NCBI GenBank assembly: GCA_900230115.1
Contig: LT907983.1
Coordinates: forward strand, 992,001-1,056,000
Length of the DNA stretch: 64,000 bases
Direction: 5' to 3'
From: Spirosomataceae bacterium TFI 002
Lineage (GTDB): Bacteria; Bacteroidota; Bacteroidia; Cytophagales; Spirosomataceae
In this document: one piece after another, positions 26,325-34,755 of the stretch
Numbering within the stretch: position 1 is the stretch's first letter
Layout of the letters: every line of letters starts with the position of its first letter
Program-made: the position numbers and the translations under genes
Notes under the pieces: generated by a model
What the model saw: the letters and a program-made list of their open reading frames with translations, nothing else
What the model was told of the DNA's origin: nothing
Database searches by the model: none

Positions 26325-28796
26325 ATGAAAAGAGATATAGATCTTCTAGAACGTCTTGCAGTTTCGGGCCAAAACCTTGAGAATGTAGAGATGATCGAAA
26401 TTGCCTCACCAGACGAGGTAATGGAAGACGAAAATGAACTTCCTGAGGAGCTTTCATTGCTCCCTTTACGTAATACAGTTTTATTCCCTGGAATTGTTAT
26501 CCCAGTTACAGTAACTAGGTCTAAAGCAATTAGGCTAGTAAAAAGGGCATACAGAGGAGATAGAACACTTGGAATTGTTACTCAGTTAAGGCAAACTAAA
26601 GAAGAACCAACTCCAGATGACCTTTACAAAACTGGAACATTAGGGAATATTTTAAAAATGATTGTATTGCCAGATGGCAACGTTACAATCATCATACAGG
26701 GGCGTAGAAGGTTTACTATTAACACAATAGTAAAAGAAACTCCTAACATAATTGCCAGAGTAGATTATATCCCTGACGTTTTTCCAAATCCAAAAAAGAA
26801 AGAAACAAAGGCTTTGATTCAAAGCCTAAAAGAGGTTTCTCTAAATATTCTTAATCTTAATCCTGAAATTCCTCGCGATGCCCAGGTTGCAATTAGCAAT
26901 ATAGAATCTCCAAGTTTCCTAACTCACTTTTTATCTTCCAATCTATCTATTAGTTTACCCGAAAAGCAGCTATTGCTTGAGACTTTAGATGGAAATGAGC
27001 AAGCTCATAAGCTTCTTGAGCATATGCTTAAAGAAGTACAAGTTTTGGAAATCAAAAAAGATATTCAATCTAAGGCAAGTTCAGATATCGATGATCAACA
27101 ACGTGAATATTATTTACGTCAACAGATCAAAGTATTACAAGAGGAACTAGGAACAGAAAGCCCAGACCAAGAAGTTGAAAAACTTCGAATGAAAGGAGCC
27201 AAGAAAAAGTGGAGTAAAGAAGTTAACGAGCACTTCAACAAAGAACTCAACAAAATCATGCGTATGAATAGCATGGCACCTGAGTATGGGGTTTCTATTG
27301 GCTACTCCGAACTTTTAGTTGAATTACCTTGGAACGAGTTTTCGAAAGATAACTTCGATTTAAAGAGAGCTAAAAAAGTACTCGACTCAGACCACTTTGG
27401 CTTAACCAAGGTTAAAGAACGTATCATTGAGTATTTGGCGGTACTTAAGCTACGTAAGGATATGAATGCACCTATTCTTTGCCTTTATGGCCCTCCTGGT
27501 GTAGGTAAAACATCTTTAGGGAAATCAATTGCAAAGGCATTAGGTAGAGAGTATCGAAGAATAGCTCTTGGTGGTATTCACGACGAAGCCGAAATTCGAG
27601 GACATAGAAAAACTTACATTGGTGCAATGCCAGGTAAGATTATTCAAAATATTCAAAAAGCAAAAAGCTCTAATCCGGTTTTTGTACTTGATGAAATAGA
27701 TAAAATCTCTCGCGATATGAGAGGAGATCCATCTAGTGCATTACTTGAGGTTCTTGATCCTGAGCAAAATTTTGCTTTTAAAGACAATTACCTTGAGGTA
27801 GAATATGATCTTTCAAAAGTTCTTTTTGTAGCAACTGCGAATTCATTAGACACGATTCAGTCTGCATTGAGAGACAGAATGGAGATTATTGAAATTTCGG
27901 GATATACCGTGGAAGAGAAGTATGAAATTGCTAAAAGGCACCTTCTTCCAAAGCAAATGAAAGAGCATGGCTTAACCAAATCAGCATTGAAGCTTTCCAA
28001 AGCTGCAATAGTTAGATTGATAGAGGGTTATACTCGAGAGTCTGGTGTGAGAGCTTTGGAACAAAAAATTGGAAGTGTAGTAAGAAAGATTGCTAAGTCA
28101 ATCGCGATGGAAGAAGAATACAATCCAAACATTGACGAAGCAGCTGTTGAGAAATTACTAGGAATTGCAGTTTTCGACAAAGACCTCTACGAAGGCAATG
28201 ATATGGCAGGTGTTGTCACTGGCTTAGCTTGGACTCCAGTAGGAGGTGACATTTTATTCATTGAGTCTAATGTAAGTAAAGGTAAAGGAACGCTAACACT
28301 CTCAGGACAATTGGGAGATGTGATGAAAGAGTCAGCGATGACAGCATTGTCTTACCTTAAGTCTAATTCAGAAGATCTAGGAATAGACTACAGGACTTTC
28401 CAGAACTACGATTTGCATATACACGTGCCTCAAGGTGCTGTTCCAAAGGATGGTCCCTCAGCTGGAATTACAATGCTTACTTCTATGGCGTCTATCTTTA
28501 CGCAAAGAAAGATCAAGCAAAACCTAGCCATGACTGGCGAAATCACACTTAGAGGCAAAGTATTACCAGTAGGAGGAATAAAAGAGAAAATTCTTGCTGC
28601 TAAAAGAGCTGGTATTAAGGATATAATAATGTGCTATCGCAACGAAAAAGATGTGATAGAAATTGGTGAAGAGTACACCAAGGGACTAACCTTCCATTTC
28701 GTGAATTTTGTAGAAGAGGTTCTAGAAATTGCCTTACTTAACGAGAAGGTTGCCAAACCAGTCAACTTTACGTTTGAGACTAAAACGGAGAAATAA
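26325..28796 (+). CDS. lon: ATP-dependent Lon protease
   Basis: AAA+ serine protease of 823 residues that degrades misfolded and regulatory proteins in the cytoplasm. I chose the ATG at 26325 (MKRDIDLLERL); a GTG 36 bases upstream is possible. The N-terminal substrate-binding domain begins at LSLLPLRNTVLFPG. Walker A is GPPGVGKT (about 388-395), Walker B contains VFVLDEIDK. The protease domain has the catalytic Ser in KDGPSAGIT (about 712) and Lys in GGIKEKILAAK (about 754). No heat-shock promoter is recognisable. A perfect 12-bp stem terminator follows. Confidence 0.97.
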   Translation: MKRDIDLLERLAVSGQNLENVEMIEIASPDEVMEDENELPEELSLLPLRNTVLFPGIVIPVTVTRSKAIRLVKRAYRGDRTLGIVTQLRQTKEEPTPDDLYKTGTLGNILKMIVLPDGNVTIIIQGRRRFTINTIVKETPNIIARVDYIPDVFPNPKKKETKALIQSLKEVSLNILNLNPEIPRDAQVAISNIESPSFLTHFLSSNLSISLPEKQLLLETLDGNEQAHKLLEHMLKEVQVLEIKKDIQSKASSDIDDQQREYYLRQQIKVLQEELGTESPDQEVEKLRMKGAKKKWSKEVNEHFNKELNKIMRMNSMAPEYGVSIGYSELLVELPWNEFSKDNFDLKRAKKVLDSDHFGLTKVKERIIEYLAVLKLRKDMNAPILCLYGPPGVGKTSLGKSIAKALGREYRRIALGGIHDEAEIRGHRKTYIGAMPGKIIQNIQKAKSSNPVFVLDEIDKISRDMRGDPSSALLEVLDPEQNFAFKDNYLEVEYDLSKVLFVATANSLDTIQSALRDRMEIIEISGYTVEEKYEIAKRHLLPKQMKEHGLTKSALKLSKAAIVRLIEGYTRESGVRALEQKIGSVVRKIAKSIAMEEEYNPNIDEAAVEKLLGIAVFDKDLYEGNDMAGVVTGLAWTPVGGDILFIESNVSKGKGTLTLSGQLGDVMKESAMTALSYLKSNSEDLGIDYRTFQNYDLHIHVPQGAVPKDGPSAGITMLTSMASIFTQRKIKQNLAMTGEITLRGKVLPVGGIKEKILAAKRAGIKDIIMCYRNEKDVIEIGEEYTKGLTFHFVNFVEEVLEIALLNEKVAKPVNFTFETKTEK

Positions 28797-28816
28797 GCTT
28801 CTTAGTTAAACCGCAT

Positions 28817-28850
28817 AAAAAAGTCGACCTCTAACGAAGTCGACTTTTTT
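28817..28850. terminator. bidirectional intrinsic terminator
   Basis: A perfect 12-bp stem (28817-28828 with 28839-28850, core aagtcgac/gtcgactt) flanked by A- and T-runs, between the convergent lon and processing protease genes. Confidence 0.9.
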
Positions 28851-28872
28851 ATTTACAATAAATTCTCGGTTA

Positions 28873-30921
28873 TTATTTCCAAGAATTGATTAAGTCTATT
28901 GCTACACCTTCGGCCAATGTAAGGTAAAGATCCTCTGATCTATCTTCACCAGTTTCGCTTTTTCCCAATTTCTTAATAGCCGCACGGTTAGTCTCATTTC
29001 CTTCTTTTTCCTTTTGACGCTCTTCTAAGTTAAGCGAATAAGACTTTTTCTCTTTCAAGATTTTATATTTCTCAATTTCGCTAGCAACTTCCACGATATC
29101 CTTATCAGCCTTAACTCGCTGATCGAACTTGGCCTTCACTTTATTCATTGCCTTGTCTCCTATAGCAATTGTTTTGGTATAATTGGCAGCAGGAACAACA
29201 TCGTATTCCAAAGCACTTTCTCTAGAGCTTTCTCCAGTTTCTTCACTTTTAAAAGGAGTTGGAAAAGCTATATCAGGAATTACTCCCTTACGCTGAGTAC
29301 TTTCACCCGTAATCCTGTAAAACTTCTCTGTAGTAAGTTTTAATTGGCCATACCTCTCTTTGTCTTCAAAGCCAACGTTTCCATTTTGCTTATTTGAAGA
29401 AGCAACCCTAGGAGATAGTAAAAATTGATCTAAATCTACCAACTGCTGAACAGTACCTTTTCCAAATGATTGCTCACCCACAATGATTCCTCTACTATAG
29501 TCTTGTATTGCACCAGCAAAAATCTCAGAAGCAGATGCCGAAAACCTATTTTGCAAAACAACTAAAGGACCCGCGTAAGCTACATCTAAATCAGCATCAA
29601 ATTCTTGATCGACTTTACCCTTGCCAGTTCTTCTTTGAACAACTGGGCCATCAGGTATAAATAAGCCTGTAAGAGATATGGCTTCTGTAAGAGATCCACC
29701 TCCGTTATTCCTTAAGTCAATTACAACTGCATCTACTTTTTCGTCTCTATACTGGTCAAGAAATACTTTCGCATCTTTAGTAGTAGACTGGAAATCTGCT
29801 CCAGAACGAGCCGATGCAAAATCTCTATAGAACATTGGAATATCAATTATTCCAACCCTGTAAGTTTTTTTATCTTTTTGGACTTCTATAATTTGAGAAG
29901 AAACCACGGCCTCTTCAAGCTTGATCTTTTCACGAACTATGCGAACCTCTCTAGACTCTGAACCTGCTGGTGCATCTGCAGCTAAAAGTTGCAACCTCAC
30001 TACCGATCCTTTTTTGCCTCTAATCAATTTTACTGCATCGTCCGTAAGCCACCCAATAATGTCCTGAAACTCTCCATCATCTCCCTGAGCAACTCCTAAT
30101 ATATAGTCGTTTTTATTCGCTTGCCTTGTTTTATATAGTGGACCACCAGGTATTACATCTGTGATCATTACATAATCATTCTCATTCATTAACCTCGCAC
30201 CTATTCCTTCAAGTGATTGGCTCATGTCAATATTGAACTGCTCCGCATTACTCGGAATCATGTAGTTTGTATGAGGATCTATCACTTCTGTGAAAGAATT
30301 CATAAATGTTTGGAATACATCTTCTGCTCTCCACTTGGCTACTCTTTTTTCGTAACGTTCGTATCTCTTTGTAAGAATCGAAGTAATTGCACTATCAGTA
30401 GAGCCACTTAACTTCATGTTTACAGCTTGGCTTAACACAATTTTATTCCATTCTGCATCAAGTTCTCCTTCTGTTTCTTTCCATTCGGTCTCGTCATCTT
30501 CTAGCTCATAAATGAGATCTGTATTGTAGTCAAAATCTTCATTTAAACGAGTTGCAATGTAATTGTAACGTTTTAAATACTTATCTCTATATAGATTGAA
30601 AATCTCATATGGAGCAGATAGATCACCAGAAAGGATTGCTTCATCTAGTAAATACCTGTATTTCTCGAAAGAATCGACTTCACTTTTTACAAAATAGTTT
30701 TTCCCTCTATCAAGGTCATTTAAATAATTGTCGAAAATCTTAGAAGACAATTCGTCGTCAATTTTGAACTTCTTGTAGTGGTAATTATTCAAAAATTGAG
30801 TTACAAATTGTTGTACCTTCTTTTGCGTTTCGGTTGGAGTTAACTTAGCAAAGTCAGCCGTTTCTTGTGCTGATGCACTAAAGACTCCTACGAATGCTAA
30901 TAATATTATGATTTTCTTCAT
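28873..30921 (-). CDS. prc: carboxy-terminal processing protease (tail-specific protease, S41)
   Basis: Periplasmic serine protease of 682 residues. A signal peptide (MKKIIILLAFVGVFSASAQ) is followed by a helical N-terminal domain, a PDZ domain at about 235-330 (QSLEGIGARL, then VIPGGPLYKTRQ), and the S41 catalytic domain with VIDLRNNGGGS, the nucleophile Ser in FSASASEIFAG (near residue 460) and the Lys of SFGKGTVQQ (near 485). The C-terminal helical domain fits the Prc/Tsp group rather than short CtpA forms. By family knowledge it trims or degrades periplasmic proteins, including peptidoglycan hydrolases and lipoproteins. It has an FKBP isomerase gene 94 bases upstream on the same strand. 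Confidence 0.94.
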   Translation of the reverse strand: MKKIIILLAFVGVFSASAQETADFAKLTPTETQKKVQQFVTQFLNNYHYKKFKIDDELSSKIFDNYLNDLDRGKNYFVKSEVDSFEKYRYLLDEAILSGDLSAPYEIFNLYRDKYLKRYNYIATRLNEDFDYNTDLIYELEDDETEWKETEGELDAEWNKIVLSQAVNMKLSGSTDSAITSILTKRYERYEKRVAKWRAEDVFQTFMNSFTEVIDPHTNYMIPSNAEQFNIDMSQSLEGIGARLMNENDYVMITDVIPGGPLYKTRQANKNDYILGVAQGDDGEFQDIIGWLTDDAVKLIRGKKGSVVRLQLLAADAPAGSESREVRIVREKIKLEEAVVSSQIIEVQKDKKTYRVGIIDIPMFYRDFASARSGADFQSTTKDAKVFLDQYRDEKVDAVVIDLRNNGGGSLTEAISLTGLFIPDGPVVQRRTGKGKVDQEFDADLDVAYAGPLVVLQNRFSASASEIFAGAIQDYSRGIIVGEQSFGKGTVQQLVDLDQFLLSPRVASSNKQNGNVGFEDKERYGQLKLTTEKFYRITGESTQRKGVIPDIAFPTPFKSEETGESSRESALEYDVVPAANYTKTIAIGDKAMNKVKAKFDQRVKADKDIVEVASEIEKYKILKEKKSYSLNLEERQKEKEGNETNRAAIKKLGKSETGEDRSEDLYLTLAEGVAIDLINSWK

Positions 30922-30999
30922 TAAGATATAAATTAAGCCTACTAATTAGGTTTTTCACCTTGATTTGTAAAAGGTCGCAATAAAAGAACGATAAAAAAA

Positions 31000-31014
31000 G
31001 ACAAATAACTTGTC
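31000..31014 (-). terminator. weak intrinsic terminator of the FKBP gene
   Basis: On the minus strand GACAA pairs with TTGTC around a five-base loop, followed directly by seven T residues. The stem touches the FKBP stop codon. It is short, so some read-through to the processing protease is likely. Confidence 0.5.
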
Positions 31015-31015
31015 G

Positions 31016-31684
31016 TTAACCTTCTTTAACAATTTCAATCAATTCAACCTCAAAAATTAACACTTCATTGGGTCCAATACCTCTTGAGCCCTGAGGTCCG
31101 TAAGCCAATCCAGAAGGGATAAACAGTCTCCACTTAGAACCGGTAGGCATTAACTGCAATGCTTCAACCCATCCTTGTATCACTTGCGTCACTCCAAATT
31201 CTGATGGGGTTCCTCTATTAACTGAACTATCAAATACCTTGCCGTCGATAGTTGTTCCGTGATAATGAACTTTTACTTTATCAGTAGAAACTGGCTTTGC
31301 TCCTGTTCCCTCAGTAAGTACTAAATACTGTAAGCCACTGGCTGTAGTTTTAACTCCTTCTTTAGTTGCGTTTTGAGCAAGAAAATCTTCTCCAACCTTT
31401 TTGCCAGCTTCAGCTTTACGTGCGAACTCTTTTTGAAAATAGCTCTGAATATAAGCATTACACTCTTGCGATTGTATAAGTAAAGGCTGCTTTGATAATA
31501 TATCAGAAATTGCCTTCGATAGTATTTCAATATTGGGCTCCAAACCTTGATTTGAAATATTTTCTCCAATATTAATTCCAATAGAATAACTTAGTGAATC
31601 GATGGCGTTGTTTAATTGTGCAAAAGAACTTTTTGTAATAAAGAGAAAAAGAAAAGCAGCTGAATACTTAAATACCTTGTTCAT
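31016..31684 (-). CDS. exported FKBP-type peptidyl-prolyl isomerase
   Basis: Folding catalyst of 222 residues. A signal peptide ends at KSSFAQ (about residue 23). Residues 24-105 form a helical dimerisation domain like that of Mip/FkpA, with DSLSYSIGINIGENI. The FKBP domain (about 112-220) shows KVHYHGTTIDGKVFDSS, VIQGWVEALQLM and SGLAYGPQG, including the conserved aromatic binding pocket. It should speed prolyl isomerisation of periplasmic proteins. The processing protease lies directly downstream on the same strand, giving a periplasmic quality-control pair. Confidence 0.93.
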   Translation of the reverse strand: MNKVFKYSAAFLFLFITKSSFAQLNNAIDSLSYSIGINIGENISNQGLEPNIEILSKAISDILSKQPLLIQSQECNAYIQSYFQKEFARKAEAGKKVGEDFLAQNATKEGVKTTASGLQYLVLTEGTGAKPVSTDKVKVHYHGTTIDGKVFDSSVNRGTPSEFGVTQVIQGWVEALQLMPTGSKWRLFIPSGLAYGPQGSRGIGPNEVLIFEVELIEIVKEG

Positions 31685-31843
31685 TTCGTTTTAAAAATTA
31701 TGTTTTTGTTGTATTAATAACATGCAAAATGCAAAATTATTTGCTCAGTCATAAAATTACTGAAATAAATATCCGTTAGCTCTAAGTTGGCTGTTGGTAT
31801 AGTTTTTGAACCGCTCAATAACATAAAACCATTTTATACTACG

Positions 31844-32758
31844 ATGATCAAAACAATTTTAAATTTACCATTGAGTTTTGCCCAATCTATGGTGAGCAAA
31901 TTTTCCTTATTGAGTGGAAAAATAAGAGAAAAACTCAATGAACCCATTCAATCAAATTTTCTAAGTCTCAATGGTGTAATTCAATCAATTAGTGCTGCAG
32001 TAATAGTTTTTGCTGTCGCATTTATTGCCCAACCATATGGCATCTCTCAGTTTTCAAGTCCAAATAAAACATTCTTTATTGGTGCCTTAGCTCTAAGTGC
32101 TTTTGTAGGCTTGGGTATTTCATTATTCGCTCTACCGTCTATTTTTTCTTCATTCTATAATAAGAATAAGTGGACAGTAAGTAAGGCAATTCTAGGAAAT
32201 GTAATTACAGCGTTTTTCTGTGGATTAAGTGTAATGGTGTTTGGAAACCAAATCGGTTTAACACAATTTGACCTTCCTATGGAGCTATTGAAGTTTACAG
32301 CAATTTTTGCAGCTGTGTCATTGATTTATAATTTCATACTTCAATCAATATTAAACAAAAGGTTCGATCAAAAATCAGAAGTTCTAACAAGTAAGATAAT
32401 TGGAATGGAGCTTATTGAGAATAAATCAAAGGTTTTCCCTATTGCTAAGTTTGTAGGTGCAAATGATGTTATTTCTCTCGTACCAAATCAACTTATTAAA
32501 GTTGAAATGTCTAAATACAGCTCTGAATTTGTTTTTCAAAATCTTTTTGGAACTGCGGTTAAAACATTAGATATTTCTGAGAACGAGGTGAGGAAAGAAA
32601 TTTCAAACTACGAGCAATTCATTCAGCTAGATAAAAACGTATTTATTAATAAAAACGCCATTTCGCAAGCAACTGGTGATGCGGCAGGTATCAAAGTAGC
32701 TGTTCATAAAGTAAATGATTCCATTAGGGTTTCTAAAAAGTACCTAAAGAATCTTTAA
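31844..32758 (+). CDS. membrane-anchored LytTR-domain regulator (proposed)
   Basis: 304 residues from the ATG at 31844. There are four predicted membrane segments at about 47-63, 76-97, 115-136 and 148-168. The C-terminal 100 residues (206-304) follow a LytTR pattern: NDVISLVPNQLIKVEMSKYSSEFVF aligns in pattern with the first strands (quoted here only by its ends, ISLVPNQL and SSEFVF), FIQLDKNVFINKNAIS matches the FIRIHRSYLINLNYI block, and the end SIRVSKKYLKNL matches IPVSRRYLKKL. I therefore infer a membrane-bound DNA-binding regulator with a four-helix sensor, similar in layout to known Bacteroidota membrane LytTR proteins. The match is by eye and several usual residues are replaced. It stands alone, with a terminator after it. 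Confidence 0.65.
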   Translation: MIKTILNLPLSFAQSMVSKFSLLSGKIREKLNEPIQSNFLSLNGVIQSISAAVIVFAVAFIAQPYGISQFSSPNKTFFIGALALSAFVGLGISLFALPSIFSSFYNKNKWTVSKAILGNVITAFFCGLSVMVFGNQIGLTQFDLPMELLKFTAIFAAVSLIYNFILQSILNKRFDQKSEVLTSKIIGMELIENKSKVFPIAKFVGANDVISLVPNQLIKVEMSKYSSEFVFQNLFGTAVKTLDISENEVRKEISNYEQFIQLDKNVFINKNAISQATGDAAGIKVAVHKVNDSIRVSKKYLKNL

Positions 32759-32780
32759 TTAACTTTTCGCAAAAGACTAT

Positions 32781-32809
32781 AGCCGAAATTCTGAAATAGA
32801 GTTTCGGCT
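32781..32809. terminator. intrinsic terminator between convergent genes
   Basis: An 8-bp stem (agccgaaa with tttcggct) followed by a T-run on the plus strand, between the membrane LytTR gene and kdsC. Confidence 0.8.
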
Positions 32810-32825
32810 TTTTTATTGATTCCTT

Positions 32826-33344
32826 TTAAAGAATCTTCATCCAATCACCTTTCGCTTTTAAGACAAGTTCAATCACTTCCCTTACAGCACCTTCGCCACC
32901 TTTCTTTTCCGTAATGTAGTTTGCCTGCTCAAGTACTTCTGGAACTGCATCGCATGGACATGCGGAAAAAACATCTCTCTGCGACATAATTTGCAAATCT
33001 GGCAGATCATCGCCGATATAAAGCACTTGCTCAGCTTTTAGCCCCTTTTCATTTAAGAAAGAATCAAATATTTCTAATTTTCCATAGGTCGAAACTGCTA
33101 TGTGAATATTTTCAATTCCCAATCCGCTTAATCTTGTTCTTATGCTTTCTTGTTTCCCGCCGGAAATGACTGCCAACTCATAGCCAAGTCTTGCGGCTAC
33201 TTGCACTGCGTATCCGTCTTTAACATTAAATATACGCTGTACATCGTTTTCACCTACAAGAAGAGTGGCATTTGTAAAAACACCATCAACATCGAAAACC
33301 AACGCCTTTATTCCTTCTATTTTTTCTTTTAACTCTATTGTCAT
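32826..33344 (-). CDS. kdsC: KdsC-like HAD phosphatase (KDO 8-phosphate phosphatase)
   Basis: Cytoplasmic HAD-superfamily phosphatase of 172 residues without a cap domain, the KdsC/YrbI size. Motif I is VFDVDGVFT with D18 and D20, motif II lies in AVISGGKQ, motif III is the Lys of TYGKLEIF, and motif IV is YIGDDLPDL. By family knowledge it removes phosphate from 3-deoxy-D-manno-octulosonate 8-phosphate in lipopolysaccharide inner-core synthesis, although some relatives act on other 2-keto-sugar acid phosphates. No other KDO gene is adjacent. Confidence 0.92.
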   Translation of the reverse strand: MTIELKEKIEGIKALVFDVDGVFTNATLLVGENDVQRIFNVKDGYAVQVAARLGYELAVISGGKQESIRTRLSGLGIENIHIAVSTYGKLEIFDSFLNEKGLKAEQVLYIGDDLPDLQIMSQRDVFSACPCDAVPEVLEQANYITEKKGGEGAVREVIELVLKAKGDWMKIL

Positions 33345-33458
33345 ATTCGCATCGCTTTTTACTAAATAATATTAATCCAAATTTTAACTTATTGGTTTCC
33401 TCTCAAAATAGAACTGGTCCATCCTTTTGGTCAAAATTCTAAAATTAGTCAAAAAAAA

Positions 33459-33480
33459 AAGCGGTGATTTCTCACCGCTT
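33459..33480 (-). terminator. intrinsic terminator of the helix-hairpin-helix protein gene
   Basis: A 9-bp stem (aagcggtga with tcaccgctt, loop of 4); the A-run at 33451-33460 gives the T-tail on the minus strand, 18 bases past the stop codon. Confidence 0.85.
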
Positions 33481-33498
33481 TCTCTTAATAACTTAACA

Positions 33499-34041
33499 TT
33501 AGATTTTTCCTTTGTTAAGTTCATCTTGCCAATTTTTTAGCTCATCCCACTTACCATCACGAGCAAGTGCTGCTTGTGCTGGCCATGTTGTAGGATCATG
33601 CATTTGAAATCTTGAACCAGCATCTTCAAGAATCTTCTTCACTCTTGAAGCATCACTAGCAGCTAGATCCGCAAAAGTATAAATACCTGCTTTGTGGCAT
33701 AGTTCCTCTATTTTAGGCCCGATACCCTCCACTACTTTGAGATCGTCTTTCTTAGCTGGCTTACTAGGCTTAGCAGCAACGGCCGCTACAGCAGCCATAG
33801 CGGCAACAGGAGCAGTGACTCCCGCAGCAGCAGCAACAGCTCCACCTACAGACACCTTAGATTTACGGCAGGCATCTAACTCGCCTTCTAAAAAGTTAAT
33901 TCTATCTTGTAACTCACTTGCATGAGCTTTATATCTATTGATTTGTCTTGACAACCACCACCACAGAAACAAAAGTGGTATAAGCCAGAAAAGAAATACA
34001 TCCCAAGGGAAGTTTGAAAAAAGACATGATAAGTTTTCCAT
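33499..34041 (-). CDS. membrane-anchored helix-hairpin-helix protein
   Basis: 180 residues. A single N-terminal membrane segment (about 13-31, with LFWLIPLLFLWWWL) is followed by a short coiled-coil (RINFLEGELDACRKS), an Ala/Val-rich low-complexity linker (about 64-90) and a C-terminal domain starting KVVEGIGPKIEELCHKAGI. That segment is a helix-hairpin-helix of the type often found next to L21- or DUF4332-like domains, and it is followed by DPTTWPAQAALARDGKWDEL. The family is common in Bacteroidota beside OmpA-domain genes, as here (25 bases downstream of one on the same strand). Function is not established. Confidence 0.78.
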   Translation of the reverse strand: MENLSCLFSNFPWDVFLFWLIPLLFLWWWLSRQINRYKAHASELQDRINFLEGELDACRKSKVSVGGAVAAAAGVTAPVAAMAAVAAVAAKPSKPAKKDDLKVVEGIGPKIEELCHKAGIYTFADLAASDASRVKKILEDAGSRFQMHDPTTWPAQAALARDGKWDELKNWQDELNKGKI

Positions 34042-34066
34042 TGTTTTAATGTTTTGAGGTTTTTAA

Positions 34067-34594
34067 TTAGTTCATGAGTCTTATAGAGACTCTTCTATTT
34101 TTTGCTTTGTTTTCTGGGGAATCGTTTGGCACAGTCGGCTCAGATTCTCCCTTTCCGTCGGTTATTAATTGGTCACCAGTAAAACCATCAGCTATAAGCA
34201 AATCTTTAATTTGTTGAGCTCTACGCTCAGATAAGATTTGGTTAGAAGCCTCTGTACCATCGCTATCGGAGTGGCCTGTGATACTCAATTTTTTGTCAGG
34301 ATGTGCAGCTAGATAAGCTTTGGCCGTTTCCAAGAAGTTTGTTACTTCTTCGTTTCGGTTAATGCCTGATCTGTTTACCTCAAAATAAACATCTAATGGA
34401 GTGAAGAGTAATTCTTCTTCGGTGGTCATTTCTTCTACTACAACGGGCTCTTCAACTACAACGGGTGCCACGGTTTCTACAGGTGCAGCAATTTCTGCAT
34501 TACATGTAGGCCTACGGTTTTCATTGCAATTCCAAAACCAACTGTACAGAAATGACCCTAATAAAATTAAAAGGGGGATCAAAAATCTGTTCAT
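34067..34594 (-). CDS. OmpA-domain envelope protein
   Basis: 175 residues. An N-terminal hydrophobic segment (4-20) is a signal anchor or uncleaved signal; there is no clear lipobox. A Glu/Val/Pro-rich linker (about 36-60) leads to an OmpA peptidoglycan-binding domain (about 65-175) with SITGHSDSDGTEASNQILSE quoted in part, SERRAQQI and a terminal NRRVSIRL containing the Arg that contacts diaminopimelate. It should tether the envelope to peptidoglycan. It lies just upstream of the helix-hairpin-helix protein in the same run, which suggests that the two act together. Confidence 0.9.
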   Translation of the reverse strand: MNRFLIPLLILLGSFLYSWFWNCNENRRPTCNAEIAAPVETVAPVVVEEPVVVEEMTTEEELLFTPLDVYFEVNRSGINRNEEVTNFLETAKAYLAAHPDKKLSITGHSDSDGTEASNQILSERRAQQIKDLLIADGFTGDQLITDGKGESEPTVPNDSPENKAKNRRVSIRLMN

Positions 34595-34644
34595 GATCGT
34601 TTTTGTTGGGGGTTAAAAGGTTATGATAATTTAAAAATAACCTA

Positions 34645-34653
34645 TGTGGATAA
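34645..34653 (-). promoter_or_regulatory. single DnaA-box match
   Basis: The complement reads TTATCCACA, the canonical DnaA box, in the gap between rho and the OmpA-domain gene. It is isolated; there is no cluster and dnaA is 16 kb away, so it may be a titration or regulatory site or simply chance. Confidence 0.35.
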
Positions 34654-34755
34654 ATAAGTTATCATAGCAATATACGATTCTTCTTAGCAAAAAGTCACAC
34701 TTTTCCCCAAGAAATTAACCATATAACCTAGTAAAACCCTAAAAAAAACTAAGAA

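Noticed and set aside
33692-33925. 77-codon Ala/Thr-rich frame antisense to the helix-hairpin-helix gene
   Set aside because: The low complexity is the complement of the Ala/Val-rich linker codons of the real gene.
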